Below, in pieces: positions 23,722 through 32,207 of a stretch of DNA of 64,000 nt. The stretch comes from Psychroserpens jangbogonensis (GTDB taxonomy: Bacteria; Bacteroidota; Bacteroidia; Flavobacteriales; Flavobacteriaceae): assembly GCF_000797465.1 (NCBI RefSeq), contig NZ_JSWG01000006.1, positions 186,001-250,000 on the forward strand. The letters are read 5' to 3'. Position 1 is the stretch's first letter. Each line of letters begins with the position of its first letter. The position numbers were made by a program, and so were the translations under genes. The notes beneath the pieces are model-generated. The model was not told the origin of the DNA, did no database searches, and saw only the letters and a program-made list of their open reading frames with translations.

Positions 23722-25890
23722 TTACTTTTTAGCAGCTTCTACAAGTTCTAATTGATCCATACTTACGTTAGTTGTAAACATGCCATAATTAACAACTGCT
23801 TTATTCTTTTCAATTTTATCAACACTGCCAACTGCACGACCGTCGAACATACGAACTCTATCACCAATGTTTAAAATTGGTTTTGGTTTATCAACCTTAA
23901 CTGCTTTTTTCTTAGCAGCTTTTTTCTTTTTACGGATGACTTCTACTTTTTTCTCCGCTTCTTGTTTTACCTGCTTTTCTTTATGTTTTTCGGCACGTTT
24001 TTGTTTAACAGAAACTTTTTTACGTTTAGAGTTTTCTATCTGAACTAGTTTGAAAAGTTCAGCCATTAATTCACGTTTCTTCTTGTCTTCAAAAAATTTC
24101 TCAGAAATATCATTGACTTTTTGTCCTAGATAAATCAAACGTTGATTGCTATCGTATAATTCTTGAAAGCTTTCTAATTTCTTTTGAACTTTGGCATTAA
24201 CTTCTTCAAGTTTATCAGCTTCTGTTTGTTTCTTCTTTTCGTTTTCTTTTAATGAACGTGATGTTTTCTCAAGTTTACTGCGTTCTTTCTGAAGTTTAGC
24301 AATAGTGGCATCAAATCTCACTTTTCCGCGTTCAATCTTCTTCTTTGCACGATTAATTAAGCTAAAAGGGATCCCATTTTTTTGAGCGACCTCAAATGTA
24401 AATGAACTTCCTGCTTGACCTAAAGCCAACTTAAACAATGGTTCTAACGACTTTTCATCAAACATCATATTAGCATTTTGCATAAACGGCAATTCGTTGG
24501 CTAATACTTTTAGGTTGGAGTAGTGGGTTGTAATAATTCCGTAAGCATCACGATGATAAAACTCTTCTAGAAACGTTTCAGCTAAAGCACCACCAAGTTC
24601 AGGATCACTACCTGTTCCAAATTCATCAATTAAAAACAAGGTGTTTTTATTACATTTCTTTAGAAAGTAATTCATTTGCTTTAATCGGTAACTGTAAGTG
24701 CTTAAATGGTTTTCTATAGATTGATTATCACCAATATCACTTATAATTCTATCAAAGAGACAAATATTACTTTTTTCATGAACTGGAATTAATAATCCAC
24801 ATTGAATCATTACTTGTAATAATCCAATCGTTTTAAGAGTAATACTTTTTCCACCAGCATTGGGACCAGAAATGACTATAATTCTGTTTTCTGGATGAAG
24901 CACTATAGATTGAGAGAACGTTTTCTTTCCTTCATTTTTATTTGACAAATAAAGTAAAGGATGGAATGCATCTTTAGCCTCATAAACTTTGTCTTCATTT
25001 ATCTCAGGAAGTATACCGTTTATTGATTGTGCATATTTTGCTTTAGCATAAATAACATCTAAAGAAGCTAAAAAGTTCTGATAGTCTTCTAAAGCTAATG
25101 TATAAGGCCTAACGTATTCCGTTAGATTACGTAAAATTTTATCGACTTCTTCTTTTTCTTCAAACTCAAGATTATTGAGTTCTCTTGCATGTTGAAATGT
25201 AGTTTCAGGTTGTATATAAACAATACTTCCTGTTTTACTACTTCCCATGATACTACCTTTAACCTTACGTCTGTACATTGCCTTAACTGCAAGCACGCGT
25301 TTATTTTCAACCACAGATTCTCTAATATCATCTAAATAATCAAGGTTGTGATACGTGTTTAAGGCTGAAGTAAAACTCTGATTAATTTTACCTCTTACGG
25401 AATTTATAGACTGTCGCAATTGATATAAAGTATCAGTAGCATTGTCTTTTACATCTCCAAATCGATCAATGATTGCGTCTATTTCAGAAACAAGATGAGG
25501 CACTATTTCTATGGTGGATGCAGACTTATACAACGAAGGATAATACTCTTCAAACTTCTTTAAAAACTTAAGGATATCAGTAACAGTAATCGTTATAGAT
25601 GCTATTTTTTGAAAACTTTTAGTTTCTAAATAAGAATTTTCAATCTTTAAAAGTTTGAGTTCTTTTGTAATAGGTTCAAAACCATGATTTGGTATGCGAT
25701 TATCATTAATAAAAGAGGACACATATTCATTGGTAAATTCCAACGATTGTAAGACATGCTCTTTAGTAGAAAAAGGTTTGATTTTTAAAGCTTCAATTCT
25801 TCCTAAATCAGTTATACACAATTCTGACACTTGTTCTAAAACCGTGTAAAACTCTATGTCTTGTAATGTTTTGTCGTGAATACTAATCAT
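23722..25890 (-). CDS. MutS2-like ATPase without Smr domain
   Basis: 722 residues. The MutS core ATPase is intact: Walker A GPNAGGKS (about 345-352), Walker B region LIDEFGTGSDPELGGALAE, and the following THY switch. The MutS I mismatch-recognition domain is absent, as in MutS2. A long charged coiled coil (about 510-660, Lys/Glu rich) follows. The chain ends in a KOW-like beta domain (GDRVRMFDGRAVGSVDKIEK) without the C-terminal Smr nuclease domain of Bacillus MutS2. MutS2 acts on recombination intermediates and on collided ribosomes; which applies here is not known. Confidence 0.88.
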   Translation of the reverse strand: MISIHDKTLQDIEFYTVLEQVSELCITDLGRIEALKIKPFSTKEHVLQSLEFTNEYVSSFINDNRIPNHGFEPITKELKLLKIENSYLETKSFQKIASITITVTDILKFLKKFEEYYPSLYKSASTIEIVPHLVSEIDAIIDRFGDVKDNATDTLYQLRQSINSVRGKINQSFTSALNTYHNLDYLDDIRESVVENKRVLAVKAMYRRKVKGSIMGSSKTGSIVYIQPETTFQHARELNNLEFEEKEEVDKILRNLTEYVRPYTLALEDYQNFLASLDVIYAKAKYAQSINGILPEINEDKVYEAKDAFHPLLYLSNKNEGKKTFSQSIVLHPENRIIVISGPNAGGKSITLKTIGLLQVMIQCGLLIPVHEKSNICLFDRIISDIGDNQSIENHLSTYSYRLKQMNYFLKKCNKNTLFLIDEFGTGSDPELGGALAETFLEEFYHRDAYGIITTHYSNLKVLANELPFMQNANMMFDEKSLEPLFKLALGQAGSSFTFEVAQKNGIPFSLINRAKKKIERGKVRFDATIAKLQKERSKLEKTSRSLKENEKKKQTEADKLEEVNAKVQKKLESFQELYDSNQRLIYLGQKVNDISEKFFEDKKKRELMAELFKLVQIENSKRKKVSVKQKRAEKHKEKQVKQEAEKKVEVIRKKKKAAKKKAVKVDKPKPILNIGDRVRMFDGRAVGSVDKIEKNKAVVNYGMFTTNVSMDQLELVEAAKK

Positions 25891-25963
25891 TAATTATTTT
25901 ACCTAAAACCAATAAAGATGCAAAGGTACTTATTAATGATTTAGTAATAAAATGAAATACTTA

Positions 25964-26836
25964 TTAACGTTTTATGCGTTTTCCTTCATCATTTACATAA
26001 TGACAAACACAATTTTTAGGACTAAATAAGCCTGCGCTATGAAGTTTACGCTTAATAAGTTCTGCGGATTTCATTTTAAAATTATCAATAGGAGTGAAGG
26101 CAAAATTATTAGAACTAATTGAAATATCCAAACCGTAAACACAATGCCACCAAGTTTGAGGAATAAATAACATTTCTCCTGGATTAATTATAGTGTACTG
26201 CACATTAACGTCCTTAAACATCGCGTGCTTACGCTCATTAAAGTTTTCCATGTTAACATCGCTTAAACGTGAACCTGGTTCATATTTATCGCTTGGATAC
26301 ATTTCATTTGAGTCTTTAGGATTTACTAAAAACACTAATTTCCGACCTTCAATTAATGCTAAAATGTTATTAGCAAGTCGGTCTGTATGCCAGCCTGTTA
26401 AAGTGCCAGGAGGTCCTATCCAAAGTGATGTTGAATTTCTGACAGTATTTTTTGAAATCAATGAAAAATCTACATGTTCTAATAGCTCTGGAAACATTTC
26501 TGCTATTGGCATATTACCCAAATATGTTTCTGTGTTAGTATTACGAATTTCATTAAGATAATCCTGAAAGGCGCCAAATTGCCAATTAGTTTCATTTTGT
26601 CTAATGTTACCTTTATAAACAAAAGTTTCTTTGTCTTCTCCTATTTTTTCAAAGTAATCTAGAGACCAAAGTTCTCTGGCTTTCCAGTGATCCATCATTT
26701 TAGTGATCTTAACTGGTACATTCTTTTTTAGATGATCATTAAAGAAATCATCATGAGAAATTTTCTCTATAGTTTTTATATCCTGTAAAGGTGTATTTAG
26801 AATACCTTGTACTCTTTCTATAATGGCTTTTTCCAT
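25964..26836 (-). CDS. JmjC/cupin-like 2-oxoglutarate Fe(II) oxygenase
   Basis: 290 residues. A cupin/JmjC-type domain (cupin-like) with the iron triad His-Thr-Asp in GWHTDRLAN (centre) and the distal His in QTWWHCVYG. The first 60 residues (PVKITKMMDHWKARELWSLD) match the N-terminal cap common in this family. Members hydroxylate proteins or small molecules using O2 and 2-oxoglutarate. The C-terminal tail (NCVCHYVNDEGKRIKR) holds two more Cys. It is divergent from ung; the target is unknown. Confidence 0.85.
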   Translation of the reverse strand: MEKAIIERVQGILNTPLQDIKTIEKISHDDFFNDHLKKNVPVKITKMMDHWKARELWSLDYFEKIGEDKETFVYKGNIRQNETNWQFGAFQDYLNEIRNTNTETYLGNMPIAEMFPELLEHVDFSLISKNTVRNSTSLWIGPPGTLTGWHTDRLANNILALIEGRKLVFLVNPKDSNEMYPSDKYEPGSRLSDVNMENFNERKHAMFKDVNVQYTIINPGEMLFIPQTWWHCVYGLDISISSNNFAFTPIDNFKMKSAELIKRKLHSAGLFSPKNCVCHYVNDEGKRIKR

Positions 26837-26844
26837 GATTCTAG

Positions 26845-26874
26845 GTTTTACAAAAAACGAATATAGTATATTTG
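26845..26874 (+). promoter_or_regulatory. Promoter of ung
   Basis: TTTT (26845-26848), 18-nt spacer, TATATTTG (26867-26874). The -7 box is a full TAnnTTTG match; the -33 box is weak. It gives a leader of about 53 nt before the ung ATG. Confidence 0.5.
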
Positions 26875-26933
26875 TTTATACAATTTTATGACATTATTCA
26901 TGTTTTAGATAATAATGTACTTTTTTAGACAAA

Positions 26934-27599
26934 ATGAATGTAAATATACACGAAAGCTGGGAAAACGTACTAGTTGACGAATTCAATAAACCATACTTTA
27001 AAGATCTTTTTGCGTTTGTAGAGCAAGAATATGCTGATTATAAATGTTTTCCTCCCAAAAATCAAATTTTTTCGGCCTTTAACCATTGTCATTTTGATGA
27101 TGTAAAAATAGTAATCATAGGACAGGATCCATACCATGGAATTGACCAAGCAAACGGCCTTTGTTTTTCAGTTAACGATGGGATCTCACATCCACCTTCA
27201 CTAATTAATGTTTTTAAAGAAATAAATAGTGATTTAGACCTGCAATATCCTGAATCTGGAAATCTAGAGAGATGGGCAAAACAAGGTGTTTTATTATTGA
27301 ATGCTACGTTTACTGTTAGAGCACATCAGGCTGGAAGTCATCAAAAAAAAGGTTGGGAGACATTTACAAATGCTGTAATAAAAACTATAAGTGATGAAAA
27401 GAGAGGTGTTGTCTTTTTACTTTGGGGAGGATTTGCAAAACAAAAAGTTAAACTTGTAGATGAGATTAAACATCAAATTTTCACTTCTGGACATCCTTCA
27501 CCATTAAGTGCAAATAGAGGATATTGGTTTGGAAATAGGCATTTTAGTAAAACTAATTTGTATTTAACCGAGAAAGGTTATGATCCAATAAAATGGTAA
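26934..27599 (+). CDS. ung: Uracil-DNA glycosylase
   Basis: 221 residues, standard length for family 1. Removes uracil from DNA to start base excision repair. The water-activating loop GQDPYHG (63-69, catalytic Asp65), the uracil-binding Asn in LLLNATFTVR (about 123), and the minor-groove loop HPSPLS with His187 are all present. Confidence 0.98.
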   Translation: MNVNIHESWENVLVDEFNKPYFKDLFAFVEQEYADYKCFPPKNQIFSAFNHCHFDDVKIVIIGQDPYHGIDQANGLCFSVNDGISHPPSLINVFKEINSDLDLQYPESGNLERWAKQGVLLLNATFTVRAHQAGSHQKKGWETFTNAVIKTISDEKRGVVFLLWGGFAKQKVKLVDEIKHQIFTSGHPSPLSANRGYWFGNRHFSKTNLYLTEKGYDPIKW

Positions 27600-27633
27600 C
27601 CGAGAATGTATAGGTATGAAAGTATTTTAAAGA

Positions 27634-27819
27634 CTAACTTCCTGTTGGCGCAAGTTGAGTTCTAGGAATTTGTTTAGTAGGAACTGAAGCTTTTGGAGCT
27701 TTGAACATTACAGGGTTTTCATTAGTAGTTTTCTTCGAGGACTTGTTACAACTAAATATAAGTAGTAAGAAATTTAATGTAACTAAGGAACCTAGAGTTA
27801 GAGTAATAATCATTATCAT
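27634..27819 (-). CDS. Small lipoprotein-like protein, hypothetical
   Basis: 61 residues from the ATG at 27819 (a TTG at 27828 adds Met-Lys-Asn). A hydrophobic segment of about 22 residues ends in IFSC, a fair lipobox, followed by a Lys/Thr/Pro-rich tail ending QLAPTGS. It is between two unrelated genes with no clear promoter. Similar tiny single-TM proteins occur in flavobacteria. The hydrophobic start and coding length support a real gene; function unknown. Confidence 0.55.
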   Translation of the reverse strand: MIMIITLTLGSLVTLNFLLLIFSCNKSSKKTTNENPVMFKAPKASVPTKQIPRTQLAPTGS

Positions 27820-27997
27820 ATTCTTCAAGTTTTGTTAAGTTAATAGCACGTTCGGGGATTAACAAATGTAACTAAATTTTTGAAAAATAGAAACTTATGC
27901 GAAAAAACATTAAAGTTTTGTTAATTTTTATTCGATTTTAATGTATCTAATTTTCAGTAATATAACAGCTACAATAATAAAACTCCTACCTCAAATT

Positions 27998-28855
27998 TTA
28001 CTTTAAATCATAAATCAATTCAGAATAACTGATTGCTTTTGGTATGATATCAAGCTCCAGAAGTTTGTCTTGGATAGTCATAACTGTAGCTTCATCTATG
28101 ACATCCTGAGACCACTCAGTCAATGATAACCAATCCTTTACGTCTTCTAGCTTTTGGTCGTATCTGTTAGCTATTGTAGCATCAATGCTAGGAATAGACT
28201 TAAATTCTTTAGTTGTGTTGTTAATGATGTTTAAAATGGTTTTGACATCTTCTTTATTATTCTCTAAGAATTCATTATTCACAGCAATAACAAAACAAGG
28301 CCATGGAGTTGGACAATTAGCAATACGTCTAAAAACACCATCATCGACAATTGGTTTTGTTGTGAATTTTTCCCACATAAAATAATCTGCAACACCATTT
28401 GTTAAACCTTCAATTGCTCCATCAAGGTTCTTAATAACTTCAAAATTAAGGTCATCTTCCAGATTCCAATTATTATTTTCAGCATTTATATATGCCATCA
28501 AATGTGAACCTGAGCCGTATCTACTGATTGCAGCTTTAGTTCCTTTTAGATCATCAATAGTTTCATAATTTGAATCATGAGCTACATGGATTCCCCAAAT
28601 CAATGGAGATTGCACAAATGTTTGCACTATTTTACTTGGATTTCCATCTATAATATCCTTAATAATTCCTTCAGTAAGAATAACTGCCATATCAATCTCT
28701 CCTTCTCGTAAAGCCTTATTCATGGCACCTGTACCACCAAAGTAATCTTTCCATCTTAGATTAATGCCTTCATCTTTATACTCTCCATTTTTAAGGGTTA
28801 AATACCAAGCCAAATTAAAATGTTCTGGAACACCACCAATATTTATTCTTTTCAT
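27998..28855 (-). CDS. THI5/SsuA-like substrate-binding protein without signal peptide
   Basis: 285 residues. Periplasmic-binding-protein type II fold of the NMT1/THI5 class: RINIGGVPEHFNLAWYLTLK at the N terminus, an aspartate-bearing centre (AVILTEGIIKDIIDG) and a YFMWEKFTTKP segment. The chain starts straight on the first beta strand with no signal peptide or lipobox, and no ABC permease or ATPase gene is near. It is 46 nt downstream of the nucleoside phosphorylase in the same direction. Possibly a cytoplasmic ligand-binding protein or enzyme for a small heterocycle; this is inference. Confidence 0.78.
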   Translation of the reverse strand: MKRINIGGVPEHFNLAWYLTLKNGEYKDEGINLRWKDYFGGTGAMNKALREGEIDMAVILTEGIIKDIIDGNPSKIVQTFVQSPLIWGIHVAHDSNYETIDDLKGTKAAISRYGSGSHLMAYINAENNNWNLEDDLNFEVIKNLDGAIEGLTNGVADYFMWEKFTTKPIVDDGVFRRIANCPTPWPCFVIAVNNEFLENNKEDVKTILNIINNTTKEFKSIPSIDATIANRYDQKLEDVKDWLSLTEWSQDVIDEATVMTIQDKLLELDIIPKAISYSELIYDLK

Positions 28856-28901
28856 ATTATAGTTCTGAAATGAAGTTATGAAGCTTTGAATTATTTTCTG
28901 T

Positions 28902-29774
28902 TTATACGTTTATTATGCGTTCTAAGGCATAAACAATTAATTTCTCAATTGTCTGATTTGGGTCTTTACTAAAGTTTCCATTTGGTCGATTAGCAATAAT
29001 TGCATTCAATGAAAGTGCTTCGTGACCTAATAATTTAGACAAACCATAAATAACAGAAGTTTCCATTTCAAAATTAGTGATTCTAAAATCTTTATATGAA
29101 AATGAATCAAGCTTAGAGTTAAGTGTAGCATCTTGTAATGGCAATCTAAGAACTCTTCCTTGAGGACCATAAAACCCACCTGCTGTACCTGTTAATCCTT
29201 TAAAAACTTGATCACTATCAAAATAGTTTTCTAAATACTTACTGTTATCAATTACAATTGGTCGTGCTTTATTCTTATCCCAGTTTGTATGCGCTATAAA
29301 TGCATTTTCAATATCTGGATTGCAAATCTCGTCTATTTGATAAAAATGAAGCATTCCATTGATATCCAATCCATGCGTACTAATTACAAATGAGTCTATA
29401 GGAATATCCTTTTGTAATGATCCTGAAGTACCAATTCTAATAATATTTAAACTCGTTAAATCTGATTTTGGTTTTCGTGTTTCAAGGTTGATATTGACTA
29501 ATGCATCCAATTCATTTAATACAATATCTATGTTATCAGGTCCTATTCCAGTAGAGATTACTGTAATTCGTTTGTCGTGGTAATATCCTGTTTGTGTTTT
29601 AAACTCTCTTTTTTGCGTACTAAACTCAATACTATCAAAATGCTTAGTTATTTTTTCAACGCGATCCTGATCTCCAACAAATATGATTGTATCAGAAATG
29701 TTTTCGGGTTTAAGATTTAAATGGTAGACACTACCATCAGGATTAAGTATTAATTCAGAATTTTTAATGGACAT
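28902..29774 (-). CDS. Nucleoside phosphorylase (uridine phosphorylase-like)
   Basis: 290 residues. PNP/UDP phosphorylase fold: FVGDQDRVEKITKHFD near the N terminus, ISTGIGPDNIDIVLNEL (phosphate-binding), IRIGTSGSLQKDI, and FEMETSVIYGLSKLLGHE, whose MET helps hold ribose. It splits a nucleoside with phosphate to base and ribose-1-phosphate. It overlaps the preceding DUF1835 gene by 11 nt and so is translationally coupled to it. Confidence 0.88.
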   Translation of the reverse strand: MSIKNSELILNPDGSVYHLNLKPENISDTIIFVGDQDRVEKITKHFDSIEFSTQKREFKTQTGYYHDKRITVISTGIGPDNIDIVLNELDALVNINLETRKPKSDLTSLNIIRIGTSGSLQKDIPIDSFVISTHGLDINGMLHFYQIDEICNPDIENAFIAHTNWDKNKARPIVIDNSKYLENYFDSDQVFKGLTGTAGGFYGPQGRVLRLPLQDATLNSKLDSFSYKDFRITNFEMETSVIYGLSKLLGHEALSLNAIIANRPNGNFSKDPNQTIEKLIVYALERIINV

Positions 29775-30702
29775 TAATATTTGTTTTTACTAGTTTGTTT
29801 TCGTCTTTATTAAATTGAAAATCTAATCGATTCAATCCACCATAAGTCGTGTTGTTATTTATTTCGATAGAAAAATTATGGATTTTCACTAAAGATTCGT
29901 GACCCTTTCTATTAAGTTTTAATTGATCAGCATTTTCTTCAAAAAACAGTGATAATTGTTCAATCATTCGCTCTAATTGTAGATCACCATAACCATAGAA
30001 ACCTTGATAATTTAGTATGTAACCCAATAAATGATGCTTAGATTTTATGTCGTTATCTCTTACGATTTCTAAGATGTTTTTTTCTAAAACACTCAAGCCA
30101 CTTCTAGAGTCTGGAAAGCGTCTTAAATGAGCTTTTAAACAATTACTAAGATATTCAAATGACGACTTTTGTACAATATAACGCTTGAACAAATTGTGAT
30201 CTTTTCCACAATAAGTTCGCCATAATGAAATGGCCAATTCATTATCCTTTTCTGTTAATTCGATACGATTATCGTAATGTTCATAAAGTTGTTCTGGTGA
30301 AAGCTCGGATAATCCTTTAAGGTTTTTTTCGCCTTCAATACGTCCGCTACAAACTAAATAGAGAGGAAGAGTAATCCCTTTTTGATGCAGTAAACTCATT
30401 ACTCCAAGCAGGTTTATATGACAAAACAAATCATATTCAAACCACAATACAATTTCAGTATAGCAGTCAACATTATTCAATTTATTTAGTTCAGTTTTAT
30501 ACTCATCTTCATTGATTTCTATATTATAAAAATCACTTAAAAATTGTTTTCTTACTTCTATGAATTCTTCAGAATCTATATGTGCTAAAGTTGGACCTTC
30601 ACAAAGCATTTCTTGCCAAGTTAAAAAGTCTCCCTTTATTTCTAATTCTATGAGAAGATCTGTTAACGAATTTCCGTTTGTAATGTGAAGTGTTTTATTC
30701 AT
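29764..30702 (-). CDS. DUF1835 domain protein
   Basis: 312 residues. The N terminus (LHITNGNSLTDLLIELEIKG followed by WQEMLCEGPTL) matches the DUF1835 start, including the conserved W(Q/R)E-LCEGP. A later GLSVLEKNIL segment is typical of the second half. The biochemical function is unknown. It sits 2 nt after the SUI1 gene and overlaps the phosphorylase, giving a four-gene run (SUI1, DUF1835, phosphorylase, binding protein). Confidence 0.85.
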   Translation of the reverse strand: MNKTLHITNGNSLTDLLIELEIKGDFLTWQEMLCEGPTLAHIDSEEFIEVRKQFLSDFYNIEINEDEYKTELNKLNNVDCYTEIVLWFEYDLFCHINLLGVMSLLHQKGITLPLYLVCSGRIEGEKNLKGLSELSPEQLYEHYDNRIELTEKDNELAISLWRTYCGKDHNLFKRYIVQKSSFEYLSNCLKAHLRRFPDSRSGLSVLEKNILEIVRDNDIKSKHHLLGYILNYQGFYGYGDLQLERMIEQLSLFFEENADQLKLNRKGHESLVKIHNFSIEINNNTTYGGLNRLDFQFNKDENKLVKTNINVH

Positions 30703-30704
30703 AA

Positions 30705-31037
30705 TTATCCTCCAACACGTTTAACTGCAAATCCTTTATCTTTAAGAATCTGCATGATTTTATCTCTATAATCACCTTGAATGATGATTTTATCATCTTT
30801 AAAACTACCACCAACACTTAATTTTTGTTTAAGTTCTTTAGCGAGTTTTTTAAAATCTTCAGTAGCTCCAGTATAACCTTCAAGAATGGTTATTGGTTTT
30901 CCTTTGCGTTTTTCATATTTGCAAATAATAGGATCGTCTTGTAGCCAAATCCCTTTTTCTTCAGAATCCTTTTTTTCGGAAACTTTCTCAGAAACGTGAT
31001 CGGGAAACAGGTTCTTTAATTGATTTTCTAAATCCAT
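30705..31037 (-). CDS. SUI1/YciH-type translation factor homologue
   Basis: 110 residues. The C-terminal 70 residues are a SUI1/eIF1 domain (RKGKPITILEGYTG, ELKQKLSVGGSFKDDKIIIQGD). Bacterial homologues (YciH) can influence start-site selection in vitro; their role in vivo is not settled. First gene of the run that continues to 27998. Confidence 0.9.
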   Translation of the reverse strand: MDLENQLKNLFPDHVSEKVSEKKDSEEKGIWLQDDPIICKYEKRKGKPITILEGYTGATEDFKKLAKELKQKLSVGGSFKDDKIIIQGDYRDKIMQILKDKGFAVKRVGG

Positions 31038-31105
31038 GCGTTATAGTATTTAGTTCTTAGCTTTTAAGTCTCCCGTAAATAAAACCGGTTACTCTCAACT
31101 TCTAA

Positions 31106-32053
31106 CTACTTTTTAAGACCTAATTCAATTAAACGTTCATTTAAAAACTCTCCAGCTGTAATGTCTTCATATTGTTTCGGATTTTCATCGTCAATACAAC
31201 CTTCTAAAACATCTAATTTCATTTCGCTTATAGGATGCATAAAAAACGGAATAGAGTAACGTGATGTTCCCCAAAGTTCTCTTGGTGGATTAACAACACG
31301 ATGAATTGTCGATTTTAATTTATTATTGGTATGTCTTGATAACATATCGCCAACATTAATCATTAATTCGTCTGGTTCTGCAATAGCATCAATCCATTCA
31401 CCTTCATTACTTTGAACTTGTAATCCACGTCCTTGAGCTCCCATTAATAAGGTTATCAAATTGATATCTCCATGAGCAGCAGCACGAACAGCATTTTTCG
31501 GCTCTGATGATATAGGAGGATAGTGAATTGGTCTTAATATCGAATTCCCATTATGAATGTAATTATCAAAATACGTTTCTTCTAAATCTAGATGTAAAGC
31601 TAGTGCTCTTAAGACATACTTTGATGTTTTTTCAAGCATTTCATAAGCTTCTTTACCAACACTATTAAATTCTGGTAATTCTCCAACATTAACATTTTCA
31701 GGATATTCTTTTGCGCGTTCCGGATCATCTTCTGCATATTGACCAAAATGCCAAAACTCTTTTAAATCACCTTCTTTCTTTCCTTTAGCACTTTCTTTTC
31801 CGAAAGAGACGTAACCACGCTGACCACCTATGCCTTCAATTTCATATTTGCATTTGGTATCAGTATGTAAACTAAAAAAGTTCTTTACTTCACCATATAA
31901 TTTATCTACTAAAGCATCGTTTAAAAAATGCCCTTTTAAAGCTACAAAGCCAATTTCCTCGTAGGCTTTTCCTATTTCATTAATAAACTTTTGTTTTCTG
32001 TTTGAGTCTCCAGAAATGAAATCTTCAAGATTAACACTTGGTATTCTATCCAT
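31106..32053 (-). CDS. Isopenicillin N synthase-like 2OG-Fe(II) oxygenase
   Basis: 315 residues. The N-terminal DIOX_N region (IPSVNLEDFISGD, GFVALKGHFL) leads to the double-stranded beta-helix with the iron triad His and Asp in AAHGDINLITLL, the distal His in STIHRVVNPP, and the 2-oxoglutarate-binding Arg-x-Ser in RYSIPFF. Homologues hydroxylate small molecules or make antibiotics, but no biosynthetic cluster surrounds it, so the substrate is unknown. Confidence 0.92.
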   Translation of the reverse strand: MDRIPSVNLEDFISGDSNRKQKFINEIGKAYEEIGFVALKGHFLNDALVDKLYGEVKNFFSLHTDTKCKYEIEGIGGQRGYVSFGKESAKGKKEGDLKEFWHFGQYAEDDPERAKEYPENVNVGELPEFNSVGKEAYEMLEKTSKYVLRALALHLDLEETYFDNYIHNGNSILRPIHYPPISSEPKNAVRAAAHGDINLITLLMGAQGRGLQVQSNEGEWIDAIAEPDELMINVGDMLSRHTNNKLKSTIHRVVNPPRELWGTSRYSIPFFMHPISEMKLDVLEGCIDDENPKQYEDITAGEFLNERLIELGLKK

Positions 32054-32174
32054 GATTAATAATATTATGTTATAACTTCAATACTACAAAAATAACGAAA
32101 ACATTGGTAAAAACATATAGCATTTATACGCTTAAAAAAAATGCGGTTTAAAGACATTTCAATCAATTTTTAAT

Positions 32175-32182
32175 TACATTTG
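32175..32182 (+). promoter_or_regulatory. -7 box for the E1 dehydrogenase gene
   Basis: TACATTTG fits TAnnTTTG and would start the transcript near 32189, 19 nt before the ATG at 32208. A -33 box is not clear. Confidence 0.4.
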
Positions 32183-32207
32183 ATTTCTAAATGCAATACA
32201 AATTACT

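Noticed and set aside
28902-31037. A nucleotide-based defence system in the SUI1-DUF1835-phosphorylase run
   Set aside because: No nuclease, cyclase or effector gene is present and the parts fit common housekeeping families.
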